Shown here: positions 30,229 through 37,974 of the stretch, piece by piece
How positions within the stretch are numbered: the stretch's first letter is position 1
Layout: every line of letters begins with the position of its first letter
NCBI RefSeq assembly: GCF_028290885.1
Contig: NZ_JAQGIZ010000045.1
Span: 1 to 46,241 of the forward strand
Source of the DNA: Phenylobacterium sp.
GTDB taxonomy: Bacteria; Pseudomonadota; Alphaproteobacteria; Caulobacterales; Caulobacteraceae
DNA length: 46,241 nucleotides
Reading direction: 5' to 3'
Made by a program: the position numbers and the translations under genes
Notes under the pieces: model-generated
Told to the model about the DNA's origin: nothing
Databases searched by the model: none
Seen by the model: only the letters and a program-made list of their open reading frames with translations

Positions 30229-31887
30229 ATGGTGGCGGCAGCAGCGGGCGCCGAGGCGCCGGCGCGGGGGTCGGACCGGCTGGTGATCGCCGGCGCGTCG
30301 GCCGGGACGGTCTTCGAGTGGTACGACTTCTACCTCTACGGCTCGCTCGCCACCTTCATCACCGAGCACTTCTTCTCCGGGGTCAACGCCACCACCGGCT
30401 ACATCTTCGCGCTGCTGGCCTTCGCCGCGGGCTTCGCGGTCCGGCCCTTCGGGGCGCTGGTGTTCGGACGGCTGGGCGACCTGTGGGGACGCAAGAACAC
30501 CTTCCTCGTCACCATGCTGCTGATGGGGGTCTCGACCTTCGTGGTGGGCCTGCTGCCCGGCTACGACAAGATCGGAGCGGCCGCGCCGGTCGGCCTGATC
30601 GTCATGCGGCTGATCCAGGGGCTGGCGCTGGGCGGCGAGTACGGCGGGGCGGCCACCTACGTCGCCGAGCACGCGCCGGCGGGCAAGCGCGGGCTGTACA
30701 CCAGCTGGATCCAGACCACGGCCACCTTCGGCCTGTTCCTGAGCCTGATCGTGATCATCCTGGTGCGCACGCGGCTCGGCGAGGACGCCTTCAAGGCCTG
30801 GGGCTGGCGCGTGCCGTTCCTGGCCTCGGCGGCGCTGCTGGTGGTCTCGCTGTGGATTCGCCTGCGCCTCAACGAGAGCCCGGTGTTCCAGAAGATGGTC
30901 GCCGAGGGGAGCACGTCGAAGGCGCCGCTCACCGAGAGCTTCGCCCGCTGGCCCAACCTGAAGCTGGTGCTACTGGCGCTCGCGGGCCTCACCGCCGGCC
31001 AGGCGGTGGTCTGGTACACCGGCCAGTTCTACGCGCTGTTCTTCCTGGAAAAGATGCTGAAGGTCGACGGGCTCTTGACCAACGGCCTGGTCGCCGTCGC
31101 GCTGCTGCTCGGCACGCCGTTCTTCGTCGTCTTCGGCTGGCTCTCCGACAAGATCGGCCGCAAGCCGATCATCCTGGCGGGCTGCCTGGCCGCGGTGCTG
31201 ACCTATTTCCCGATCTTCAAGGCCCTGACCGCCGCAGCCAATCCGCAGCTCGCCGCCGCCAGCGCTGCGGCGCCGGTGACCGTCGTCGCCGACCCGGCCG
31301 ACTGCGCCTTCCAGTTCGATCCGGTGGGCAAGAAGTCCTTCGCCTCGTCCTGCGACTTGGCCAAGTCGGCGCTGGCCAACGCCGGGGTCAGCTACGCCAA
31401 CCAGGCCGCGCCGGCCGGCTCGGTGGCGGTGGTCCGCATCGGCGCCGTGTCGATCCCGAGCTTCCAGGGCGGGGCGCTGTCGGCCGCGGAGCTCAAGAGC
31501 CAGAAGGCCGCCTGGACCAAGACCCTTGGGGCCGCGCTGAAGACCGCGGGCTATCCCGCTAAGGCCGATCCCGCCCGGATGAACAAGCCGCTGGTCGTGG
31601 CTCTGCTGTGGCTGCTGGTCCTCTATGTGACCATGGTCTACGGCCCGATCGCCGCGGCGCTGGTGGAGATGTTCCCGGCGCGCATCCGCTACACCTCGAT
31701 GTCGCTGCCCTACCACGTCGGCAACGGCTGGTTCGGCGGCTTCCTGCCGACCACCGCCTTCGCCATGGTCGCGGCGACGGGCAATATCTACTACGGCCTC
31801 TGGTACCCGGTGATCATCGCCGCGGTGACCTTCGTGGTCGGCCTGCTGTTCGTGAAGGAGATGCGGGGAAACCCGATCGGGGCGTAA
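30229..31887 (+). CDS. MHS-family MFS transporter with a periplasmic insertion
   Basis: A 552-residue transporter of the metabolite:H+ symporter family (ProP/KgtP/ShiA group). The start GASAGTVFEWYDFYLYGSLA is the family signature of helix 1. Loop 2-3 has RLGDLWGRKNTF, and loop 8-9 has WLSDKIGRKPII. Between helices 9 and 10 an extra segment of about 120 residues (about 335-450) holds two cysteines (DCAFQF and SSCDL) and a Lys/Ala-rich helix, placed outside the cell membrane by helix counting. Substrates of the family are small acids or osmolytes; this one cannot be assigned. ATG 30229 is chosen because helix 1 starts some 25 residues later, and earlier in-frame starts overlap other genes. A possible terminator lies just after the stop. 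Confidence 0.9.
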   Translation: MVAAAAGAEAPARGSDRLVIAGASAGTVFEWYDFYLYGSLATFITEHFFSGVNATTGYIFALLAFAAGFAVRPFGALVFGRLGDLWGRKNTFLVTMLLMGVSTFVVGLLPGYDKIGAAAPVGLIVMRLIQGLALGGEYGGAATYVAEHAPAGKRGLYTSWIQTTATFGLFLSLIVIILVRTRLGEDAFKAWGWRVPFLASAALLVVSLWIRLRLNESPVFQKMVAEGSTSKAPLTESFARWPNLKLVLLALAGLTAGQAVVWYTGQFYALFFLEKMLKVDGLLTNGLVAVALLLGTPFFVVFGWLSDKIGRKPIILAGCLAAVLTYFPIFKALTAAANPQLAAASAAAPVTVVADPADCAFQFDPVGKKSFASSCDLAKSALANAGVSYANQAAPAGSVAVVRIGAVSIPSFQGGALSAAELKSQKAAWTKTLGAALKTAGYPAKADPARMNKPLVVALLWLLVLYVTMVYGPIAAALVEMFPARIRYTSMSLPYHVGNGWFGGFLPTTAFAMVAATGNIYYGLWYPVIIAAVTFVVGLLFVKEMRGNPIGA

Positions 31888-31896
31888 GCGCGCACA

Positions 31897-31917
31897 GCAA
31901 AAGGCGAAAGCCTTTGC
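31897..31917 (+). terminator. possible terminator after the MHS transporter
   Basis: GCAAAAGGC, GAAA-type loop, GCCTTTGC, 10 bases past the stop codon; a stem of 7-8 bp with one bulged A, no T-run. Confidence 0.45.
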
Positions 31918-31941
31918 GTCCGGGCGCGCGCCTACAAGAAA

Positions 31942-31996
31942 ACTAGCGCACTTCGCGGACGTCGGATCGGTTCCCGATCCGCCTGCAAGCGCTAGT
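31942..31996. repeat. CTAG-ended palindrome (copy 3)
   Basis: ACTAGCGC ... GCGCTAGT ends enclose GGATCGG-tt-CCCGATCC. The stop codon of the small membrane-protein gene on the minus strand (31994-31992) lies in the right end, as in the pair at 10217-10367. Confidence 0.65.
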
Positions 31997-32237
31997 GCCC
32001 CTCAGGGTCGACGCGGTCGTCGTAGCCATTGTTGGCGGAGTAGAAGGCCAGCCACATGAACAGGCCGGCGAAGGCTGCGGTAATGACGCCCGCGCCCAGC
32101 AGGTAGGGCCAGACCGCGCCCAGGGTGCGCCAGGCTTCGCTCAGGTTGGAGCCTGAGAAGAACGCCCAGCCGGCCAGCAACGAGAACCCCGCGAGGCCGA
32201 GGAAGGTCAGGCCAAGGAAGAGCAGATGCCTTTGCAT
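31992..32237 (-). CDS. small membrane protein, two helices, unknown function
   Basis: An 81-residue protein with two membrane helices (about 5-29, LLFLGLTFLGLAGFSLLAGW, and about 45-68, WPYLLGAGVITAAFAGLFMW) and an acidic tail NNGYDDRVDPEGH. Not recognised as a named family. The ATG at 32237 is preferred to a TTG at 32243. It lies 49 bases downstream of fba on the same strand and may be the last gene of the gap-pgk-fba run, or a separate gene. Its stop codon falls inside a CTAG palindrome. Confidence 0.65.
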   Translation of the reverse strand: MQRHLLFLGLTFLGLAGFSLLAGWAFFSGSNLSEAWRTLGAVWPYLLGAGVITAAFAGLFMWLAFYSANNGYDDRVDPEGH

Positions 32238-32285
32238 GCCCAACCAAGCCGCTGGCGGGCGCAGAAGTTCCAGTCTGCCTGAGGC

Positions 32286-33371
32286 CTATTCGGCCGCGTG
32301 GCGGGTGATGCCGATCTTGGGCGCCAATTCGCCCGCGGCGTAGCGCTTGGCCATGACCGACATGGGGATCGGCTTGATCTTGCCGGCCCAGCCCGCGGTC
32401 CCGAACTCCTCGAAGCGCTGCTTGCAGACCGCGCGCATCGCATCCATGGCGGGCTTCAGGTACTTGCGCGGATCGAACTCGCCGGGGTTCTCGGCGAACA
32501 CCTTCCGGATCGCGCCGGTCATCGCCATGCGGTTGTCGGTGTCGATGTTGATCTTGCGCACGCCGTGCTTGATGCCGCGCTGGATCTCTTCCACCGGCAC
32601 GCCCCAGGTCTGGGGCATCTCGCCGCCGTACCTGTTGATCACGTCCTGCAGGTCCTGCGGCACCGAGGAGGAGCCGTGCATGACCAGGTGGGTGTTGGGC
32701 AGGCGTCGGTGGATCTCCTCGATCACGTTCATCGCCAGCACGTCGCCGTCCGGCCGCCGCGTGAACTTGTAGGCGCCGTGGCTGGTGCCCATGGCGATGG
32801 CCAGGGCGTCGACCTGGGTGGTCTTCACGAACTCGACGGCCTGGTCGGGGTCGGTCAGCAGCTGGTCGTGGCCGAGCTTGCCCTCGAAGCCGTGGCCGTC
32901 CTCCTTCTCGCCCATGCCGGTCTCGAGGCTGCCCAGCACGCCGAGTTCGCCCTCGACGCTGGCGCCCACCCAGTGGGCCATGTTGCAGACGGTCTTGGTG
33001 ACGCGGGCGTTGTAGTCGTAGTCCGCCGGCGTCTTGCCGTCGGCCTTCAGCGAGCCGTCCATCATCACGCTGGTGAAGCCGTACTGGATGGCGGTGGCGC
33101 AGGTCGCCTCGTTGTTCCCGTGGTCCTGGTGCATGCAGACCGGGATGTCCGGATAGAGCTCGCACAGGGAGTCGATCAGCCCCTTGAGCACGATGTCGTT
33201 GGCGTAGGCGCGGGCGCCGCGGCTGGCCTGGATGATCACCGGCGCGTCCACCGCGGCGGCGGCCTCCATGATCGCCAGCCCCTGTTCCATGTTGTTGATG
33301 TTGAAGGCCGGCACGCCATAGCTGTGCTCGGCAGCGTGATCGAGAAGCTGTCTCAGGGTGATCCGGGCCAT
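32286..33371 (-). CDS. fba: fructose-bisphosphate aldolase, class II (Calvin-cycle subtype)
   Basis: A 361-residue zinc-dependent aldolase that splits or forms fructose 1,6-bisphosphate. [15 protein letters not shown] near the N-terminus, [13 protein letters not shown] with the zinc-site H84, and GTSHGAYKF with a further zinc His are the class II motifs. The length and the [20 protein letters not shown] segment match the subtype found in Calvin-cycle and alphaproteobacterial genomes (TIGR01521-like). It lies 32 bases downstream of pgk. This subtype is usual in heterotrophic Caulobacterales and does not by itself show carbon fixation. Confidence 0.96.
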   Translation of the reverse strand: MARITLRQLLDHAAEHSYGVPAFNINNMEQGLAIMEAAAAVDAPVIIQASRGARAYANDIVLKGLIDSLCELYPDIPVCMHQDHGNNEATCATAIQYGFTSVMMDGSLKADGKTPADYDYNARVTKTVCNMAHWVGASVEGELGVLGSLETGMGEKEDGHGFEGKLGHDQLLTDPDQAVEFVKTTQVDALAIAMGTSHGAYKFTRRPDGDVLAMNVIEEIHRRLPNTHLVMHGSSSVPQDLQDVINRYGGEMPQTWGVPVEEIQRGIKHGVRKINIDTDNRMAMTGAIRKVFAENPGEFDPRKYLKPAMDAMRAVCKQRFEEFGTAGWAGKIKPIPMSVMAKRYAAGELAPKIGITRHAAE

Positions 33372-33403
33372 CGTCTCTACCGTTCTCTATCGGGCCATCT
33401 GTA

Positions 33404-34609
33404 TCAATTTAGGAGGGCCGCCACGCCGGGCAGCGTTTTGCCCTCCATCCATTCAAGAAACGCGCCGCCCGCCGTCGAGACGAAGGTGAAATCGTCGACG
33501 ACGCCGGCCACGTTCAGGGCCGCAACCGTATCACCGCCGCCAGCCACCGCCACCAACTTGCCTTCGCGGACCAGCCTGGCTGCGTATCGCGCAGCTTCAA
33601 CGGTTCCCCTGTCGAAGGGTTTCATCTCGAAGACGCCGAGCGGGCCGTTCCAGATCAGGGTCTTGGAATTGGCCATGGCGCGGCACAGGCGCTCGATGGT
33701 CTCCGGCCCCGCGTCGAGGATGCGTTCGTCCTCGTCGATGGAGCCCACGTCACGCACCCGGGCCGGCGCGCCGGGGGCCATTTTCTCCGCGACGACGATG
33801 TCCAGCGGCAGGAACAGCTTGCAGTTGTTCTGGCCCGCCAGGCGGATGACGTCGCGCGCAGTCTCGGCCAGGTCCTTCTCGCAATAGGAGGCGCCGACGT
33901 CGTGGCCCTGGGCGTAGAGGAAGGTGTTGGCCATGCCGCCGCCGATGGCCAGCTTGTCGAGCTTGGTCACCAGATGGCGCAGCAGGTCGAGCTTGGTGGA
34001 GACCTTCGAGCCGCCGACGATGCCCATCACCGGCCGTTCCGGATGGCCGAGCGCCCGGTCGAGCGCGTCGAGCTCCAGCCGCATCTGCTCGCCCGCATAG
34101 GCCGGCAGGCGGCGAGCGAGGGCCTCGGTGGAAGCGTGGGCCCGGTGGGCGGTGGAGAAGGCGTCGTTGACGTAGATGTCGCCATTGGCGGCCAACGCGT
34201 CGGCGAACTTCGGGTCGTTGGCCTCTTCCCCGGGGTGGAAGCGGAGGTTCTCCAGCAGCAGCACATCGCCCGGCTGCATGGCGCCCACCGCGGCGCGCGC
34301 TACCGGGCCGATGCAGTCGGAGGCGAAGGCCACCGGCAGACCCAGCACCGTCTCCAGCGCGGCGGCGATGGGCTTCAGGCTCATCCTCGGGACGACCTTG
34401 CCCTTCGGCCGGTCGAAGTGGGAGAGCAGGATCACCTTCGCCCCGCCCTTGCGCAGCTTGTCGATCGTCGGGATGGCGGCGCGCAGGCGGGTGTCGTCGC
34501 TGACCTTGCCGTCTTCGCCTTCTTCACGACTTAGGGGAACGTTGAAGTCCACGCGGACCAGGGCCCGCTTGCCTTGTAGGTCCGCCTGGTCGAGCGTCTG
34601 GAAAGCCAT
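33404..34609 (-). CDS. pgk: phosphoglycerate kinase
   Basis: A 401-residue two-domain enzyme interconverting 1,3-bisphosphoglycerate plus ADP and 3-phosphoglycerate plus ATP. RALVRVDFNVPLSREEGEDG at the N-terminus, VILLSHFDRPKGK, and ENLRFHPGEEAND are the standard 3-PG-binding blocks; VGGSKVSTKLDLL and the later AVAGGGDTVAALNVAGV hold the nucleotide site. Between gap (10-base gap upstream) and fba (32 bases downstream), it forms part of a gap-pgk-fba operon. No unusual features. Confidence 0.97.
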   Translation of the reverse strand: MAFQTLDQADLQGKRALVRVDFNVPLSREEGEDGKVSDDTRLRAAIPTIDKLRKGGAKVILLSHFDRPKGKVVPRMSLKPIAAALETVLGLPVAFASDCIGPVARAAVGAMQPGDVLLLENLRFHPGEEANDPKFADALAANGDIYVNDAFSTAHRAHASTEALARRLPAYAGEQMRLELDALDRALGHPERPVMGIVGGSKVSTKLDLLRHLVTKLDKLAIGGGMANTFLYAQGHDVGASYCEKDLAETARDVIRLAGQNNCKLFLPLDIVVAEKMAPGAPARVRDVGSIDEDERILDAGPETIERLCRAMANSKTLIWNGPLGVFEMKPFDRGTVEAARYAARLVREGKLVAVAGGGDTVAALNVAGVVDDFTFVSTAGGAFLEWMEGKTLPGVAALLN

Positions 34610-34619
34610 CAGCCGCCGA

Positions 34620-35630
34620 TCAGATCAGCTTCGCCATGGCGACGGCCACGTCGCTCATCCGCGTCGAGAAGGCCCACTCGTTGTCGTACCACGAGAGCAC
34701 CCGGCCCAGCCCGCCGTCGACCATCTGGGTCTGCGGCAAGGCTACGGTGGAGGACGCGGGGATGTGGTTGAAGTCGTGGGAGACCAGCGGGTCCTTGGTC
34801 ACCGCCAGGATGCCCTTCAGCGGGCCGTTGGCCGCGGCGGCTTCAAAGGCGGCGTTGATCTCTTCCACCGTCACCTTGCGGCTCGGCACGAAGTTCAGGT
34901 CCACCACCGAGACGTTCGGCGTCGGCACGCGGATCGAGGAGCCGTCGAGCTTGCCGGCCAGCGACGGGATCACCAGGCCCAGCGCCTTGGCGGCGCCATT
35001 CGAGGTCGGGATCATCGACATGGCCGCGGCGCGGGCGCGGTAGAGGTCCTTGTGCAGGGTGTCCAGCGTCGGCTGGTCGCCGGTGTAGGAGTGGATCGTG
35101 GTCATGTAGCCACGCTCGATGCCGCAGAACTCCTGCAGCACGTGGGCCACCGGCGCCAGGCAGTTGGTGGTGCAGGACGCGTTGGAGATCACCAGGTCGT
35201 CGGCGGTGAGGGTCTGGTGGTTCACGCCGTAGACGATGGTCTTGTCGACGCCGTCGGCCGGGGCCGAGATGATCACCCGCTTGGCGCCGGCGCTGAGGTG
35301 GGCCGAGGCCTTGTCCCTGGAGGTGAAGAGGCCCGTGCACTCGAGCGCGATGTCGACGTTGAGGGCGGCGTGCGGAAGCTCCTTGGGGTCGCGGATCGCC
35401 GTGACCTTCATCTTCCCGAGGCCCGCGTCGATCCAGTCCTCGCCGGTGGTGACGGTTCCGGGGAAGCGGCCGTGCACGCTGTCGTAGCGAAGCAGGTGGG
35501 CGTTGGTCTCCACCGGGCCCAGGTCGTTGATCGCCACCACCTCGATGTCGCGCCGCCCGTGCTCGACGATCGAGCGCAGCACCAGCCTGCCGATGCGGCC
35601 AAAACCGTTGATGGCGACGCGGACGGTCAT
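34620..35630 (-). CDS. gap: glyceraldehyde-3-phosphate dehydrogenase, type I
   Basis: A 336-residue NAD-dependent enzyme of glycolysis. VRVAINGFGRIGRLVLRS is the NAD-binding start and VVAINDLG holds D36, typical of NAD rather than NADP preference. The catalytic Cys153 is in ASCTTNCLAPV, and His180 in the GYMTTIHSYTGDQ segment. The final WYDNEWAFSTRM is conserved. It heads the gap-pgk-fba run. Upstream is a 216-base spacer mostly made of repeat family C. Confidence 0.97.
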   Translation of the reverse strand: MTVRVAINGFGRIGRLVLRSIVEHGRRDIEVVAINDLGPVETNAHLLRYDSVHGRFPGTVTTGEDWIDAGLGKMKVTAIRDPKELPHAALNVDIALECTGLFTSRDKASAHLSAGAKRVIISAPADGVDKTIVYGVNHQTLTADDLVISNASCTTNCLAPVAHVLQEFCGIERGYMTTIHSYTGDQPTLDTLHKDLYRARAAAMSMIPTSNGAAKALGLVIPSLAGKLDGSSIRVPTPNVSVVDLNFVPSRKVTVEEINAAFEAAAANGPLKGILAVTKDPLVSHDFNHIPASSTVALPQTQMVDGGLGRVLSWYDNEWAFSTRMSDVAVAMAKLI

Positions 35631-35688
35631 GGGCGGGGTCTCCTCAATGAAGTGCGCGCGTTTTTGAGGTGGGGGGCGGCCAAGTCAA

Positions 35689-35845
35689 CCCTCATCCCTC
35701 CTCTTTAGGGGAGGGACAGGCCGGCGAAGCCGGCCAGGGTGGGGGAGTCGCGTTCAAGCGTCAGGCTCTCAGCTTGGCCCACACATCCCCACCCGTCTCG
35801 CGCCTGCGGCGCGATCCACCCTCCCCTAAAGAGGAGGGATAAAGG
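35689..35845. repeat. 157-bp composite palindromic repeat, family C
   Basis: The left arm (35689-35715) and right arm (35819-35845) are inverted copies with 25 of 27 positions matching; the core is CCCTCCTCTTTAGGGGAGGG. Inside are the hairpins CCGGC-gaa-GCCGG and CGCGCC-tgc-GGCGCG. The right end lies one base before the stop codon of the S9 peptidase gene. Confidence 0.82.
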
Positions 35846-35846
35846 G

Positions 35847-37886
35847 CTATTTCCCGCCCCCGCTCGGGCTGTGATCGGCCAGCGCCGCCTGCAGGCCCGG
35901 CGCGAACTCGGCGCCGTAGGGCGAGGTGATCGACGAGCCGGCGAAGGCCTTGCCGTAGGCCTCCGCACGGCCGCCCAGGCACTTGCCCAGGAACTGCTCG
36001 GTGATGGCGTAGAAGGCGATGTTGTTTTCCGGCCGGGCGAAGCCGTGTCCCTCGTCGGGGAACAGAATGTAGGTCACCGGGATGTTCTTGGCCTTCATGG
36101 CCGCCACGATCTGGCTGGCCTCGCGCTGGTTGACCCGCGGGTCGTTGGCGCCCTGGCCGATCAGCAGCGGCCGCTTGATGGCGTCGGCCTTGAACAGCGG
36201 CGAGGCGGCCTTGAGGACCGCCTGGCCGGCGGGCGTCCTGGGGTCCCCCATGCGCCGGTACATCTGTTCCCGCCCCGCGATCCAATAGGCCGGCACGCTC
36301 TCCAGCAGGGTGTTGAGGTTCGAGGGCCCGACGATGTCGACGCCGCAGGCGAAGCGGTCGGGCGTGAAGGTCATGCCCGCCAGCGTGGCGTAGCCCCCAT
36401 AGGAGCCGCCCATGATCGCCACCTTGTCGCGGCTGGTGACGCCCTTTTTCACGGCCCAGTCGACCGCGTCGACCAGGTCGTCGTGCATCTTCAGGCCCCA
36501 CTGCAGGTTGCCGGCGGCCAGGTACGTCTTCCCGAAGCCGGTGGAGGCCCGGTAGTTCGGCGACAGCACGGCGTAGCCGCGGTTGGCGAGCCACTGGTGC
36601 AGGCCGTTGTAGCCATACTCGTCGCGCCCCCAGGGGCCACCGTGCACCAGCAGCACCATGGGCACGGGATGATCCGGGACGCCGTCGCCGTTGGCGTCGC
36701 TGCCCGGCGGAAGCGTCAGGTAGGAGACCTCAGTCAGGCCGTCGCGGGTCTTGATCGCCACGGGATGCATGCCCGCGAGCGTCGCCGACTCCAGCTCCGG
36801 ACGGTTGACGAAGAGCTTGGTGAGGCGCTTGGCCTTGCGGTCGTAGAGGTAGGTGGTGGCCGGGCCGCTGACCGGATCGGCGGCCACGGTCCAGAGGTCG
36901 TCGGCGTCGGTGCGTGAGGTGACGCTCACCTGGCCTTTCAGGTGGCTCTTCAGGAAGGCGAGGTCGGGCTTGATGGCGGCGTCGAGCGGCGTCCACTCGG
37001 TCTTCAGGTAGTTGACGCCATAGGCGTCGACGCGACCGGTGATCGGGTTTTCCATCGCCTCGGTGATATCGGCTCGGGAATCCTCGGCGATGACGGTGCG
37101 CTTGTTGGTGTGCGTGTCCTGCGCGATCAAGGCGGAGGTGTCGCGGCCGCGGCTGTCGACCCAATAGCGGATGGCCCCGTCGACCGTGTAGCCCACCGGC
37201 GCGGTATCGGAGGAGTCCTCGAAGCCGATGGTTTCCTCCGGCTTGGCTGCGACCTGGTTGTTCTCGACCCGGTAGATGTCGACGCCGCCGTCGGGCCGCG
37301 GCTTGCTGGCGGTGCGCAGGCGCAGTTGCTCGTCCACGCCGAAGCCGCCGAAGCCGTCGTTCTTCAGAACGAGCGTGAGTTGGCCGGTCTTGAGGTCGAG
37401 GCTGTAGACATCGTGCCAATGGGCGTCGCGATTGTTCAGGCCCACCAGGATGCGGTCCTTCACATGCCGGCTCAGGCCGAAGACCTGGACGCGGGTCTTT
37501 TCGAAAGGTGTCAGCGACTTCTGCACCCCGCTCGCGACGTCGACGCCGTAGAGCAGGAAGTTCTCGTCGCCGCCCTTGTCGTTGATGAACAGGATCGTGG
37601 AGGCGTCAGGCGACCAGAAATACTGCCGGATCGGCCGCACCTTCTCGGCGGTCAGCGGCCGCGCCTTGGTCGGGTCGGCGGTCGGCGCGACCCAGATGTT
37701 CATCATGCCGTCGCGCGGGGCGAGCCAGGACAGCCACTTGCCGTCCGGGCTGATGCGGCCGGCGGCGCGGCTCGGATTGCCGAACAGCTTGGCGCGTTCG
37801 ATGAGCGGCGCCTCGGCGGCGACGGCGGCGAGCGCCGTGGCGGCGGTGACGATGGCGATGGCGCTGGCGGCGAACAGGCGGCGCAT
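35847..37886 (-). CDS. secreted S9 family (prolyl oligopeptidase-type) serine peptidase
   Basis: A 679-residue peptidase with a signal peptide (MRRLFAASAIAIVTAATALA, cleavage after VAA or AEA). A beta-propeller region (about 30-400, seen in blocks such as SPDASTILFINDKGGDENF and GRISPDGKWLSWL) is followed by an alpha/beta-hydrolase domain. The catalytic triad is Ser495 (GGSYGGY), Asp582 (GANDPRVNQ) and His614 (DEGHGF). HGGPWGRDEYGYN is the oxyanion-side motif. It likely trims short peptides in the periplasm, probably ending in Pro, Ala or similar residues. The ATG at 37886 is picked because GGGAGGG lies 7 bases upstream; a TTG five codons earlier is part of that site. It stands alone between gap and tkt. 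Confidence 0.93.
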   Translation of the reverse strand: MRRLFAASAIAIVTAATALAAVAAEAPLIERAKLFGNPSRAAGRISPDGKWLSWLAPRDGMMNIWVAPTADPTKARPLTAEKVRPIRQYFWSPDASTILFINDKGGDENFLLYGVDVASGVQKSLTPFEKTRVQVFGLSRHVKDRILVGLNNRDAHWHDVYSLDLKTGQLTLVLKNDGFGGFGVDEQLRLRTASKPRPDGGVDIYRVENNQVAAKPEETIGFEDSSDTAPVGYTVDGAIRYWVDSRGRDTSALIAQDTHTNKRTVIAEDSRADITEAMENPITGRVDAYGVNYLKTEWTPLDAAIKPDLAFLKSHLKGQVSVTSRTDADDLWTVAADPVSGPATTYLYDRKAKRLTKLFVNRPELESATLAGMHPVAIKTRDGLTEVSYLTLPPGSDANGDGVPDHPVPMVLLVHGGPWGRDEYGYNGLHQWLANRGYAVLSPNYRASTGFGKTYLAAGNLQWGLKMHDDLVDAVDWAVKKGVTSRDKVAIMGGSYGGYATLAGMTFTPDRFACGVDIVGPSNLNTLLESVPAYWIAGREQMYRRMGDPRTPAGQAVLKAASPLFKADAIKRPLLIGQGANDPRVNQREASQIVAAMKAKNIPVTYILFPDEGHGFARPENNIAFYAITEQFLGKCLGGRAEAYGKAFAGSSITSPYGAEFAPGLQAALADHSPSGGGK

Positions 37887-37974
37887 GACGATCCCTCCCA
37901 AAACGGTGTTTGAGGAATGCTAGGCCCCGCGGGGCGACGCCGCTAGCCCGCCGCCGGCTTCACCGGGCCGCCAT

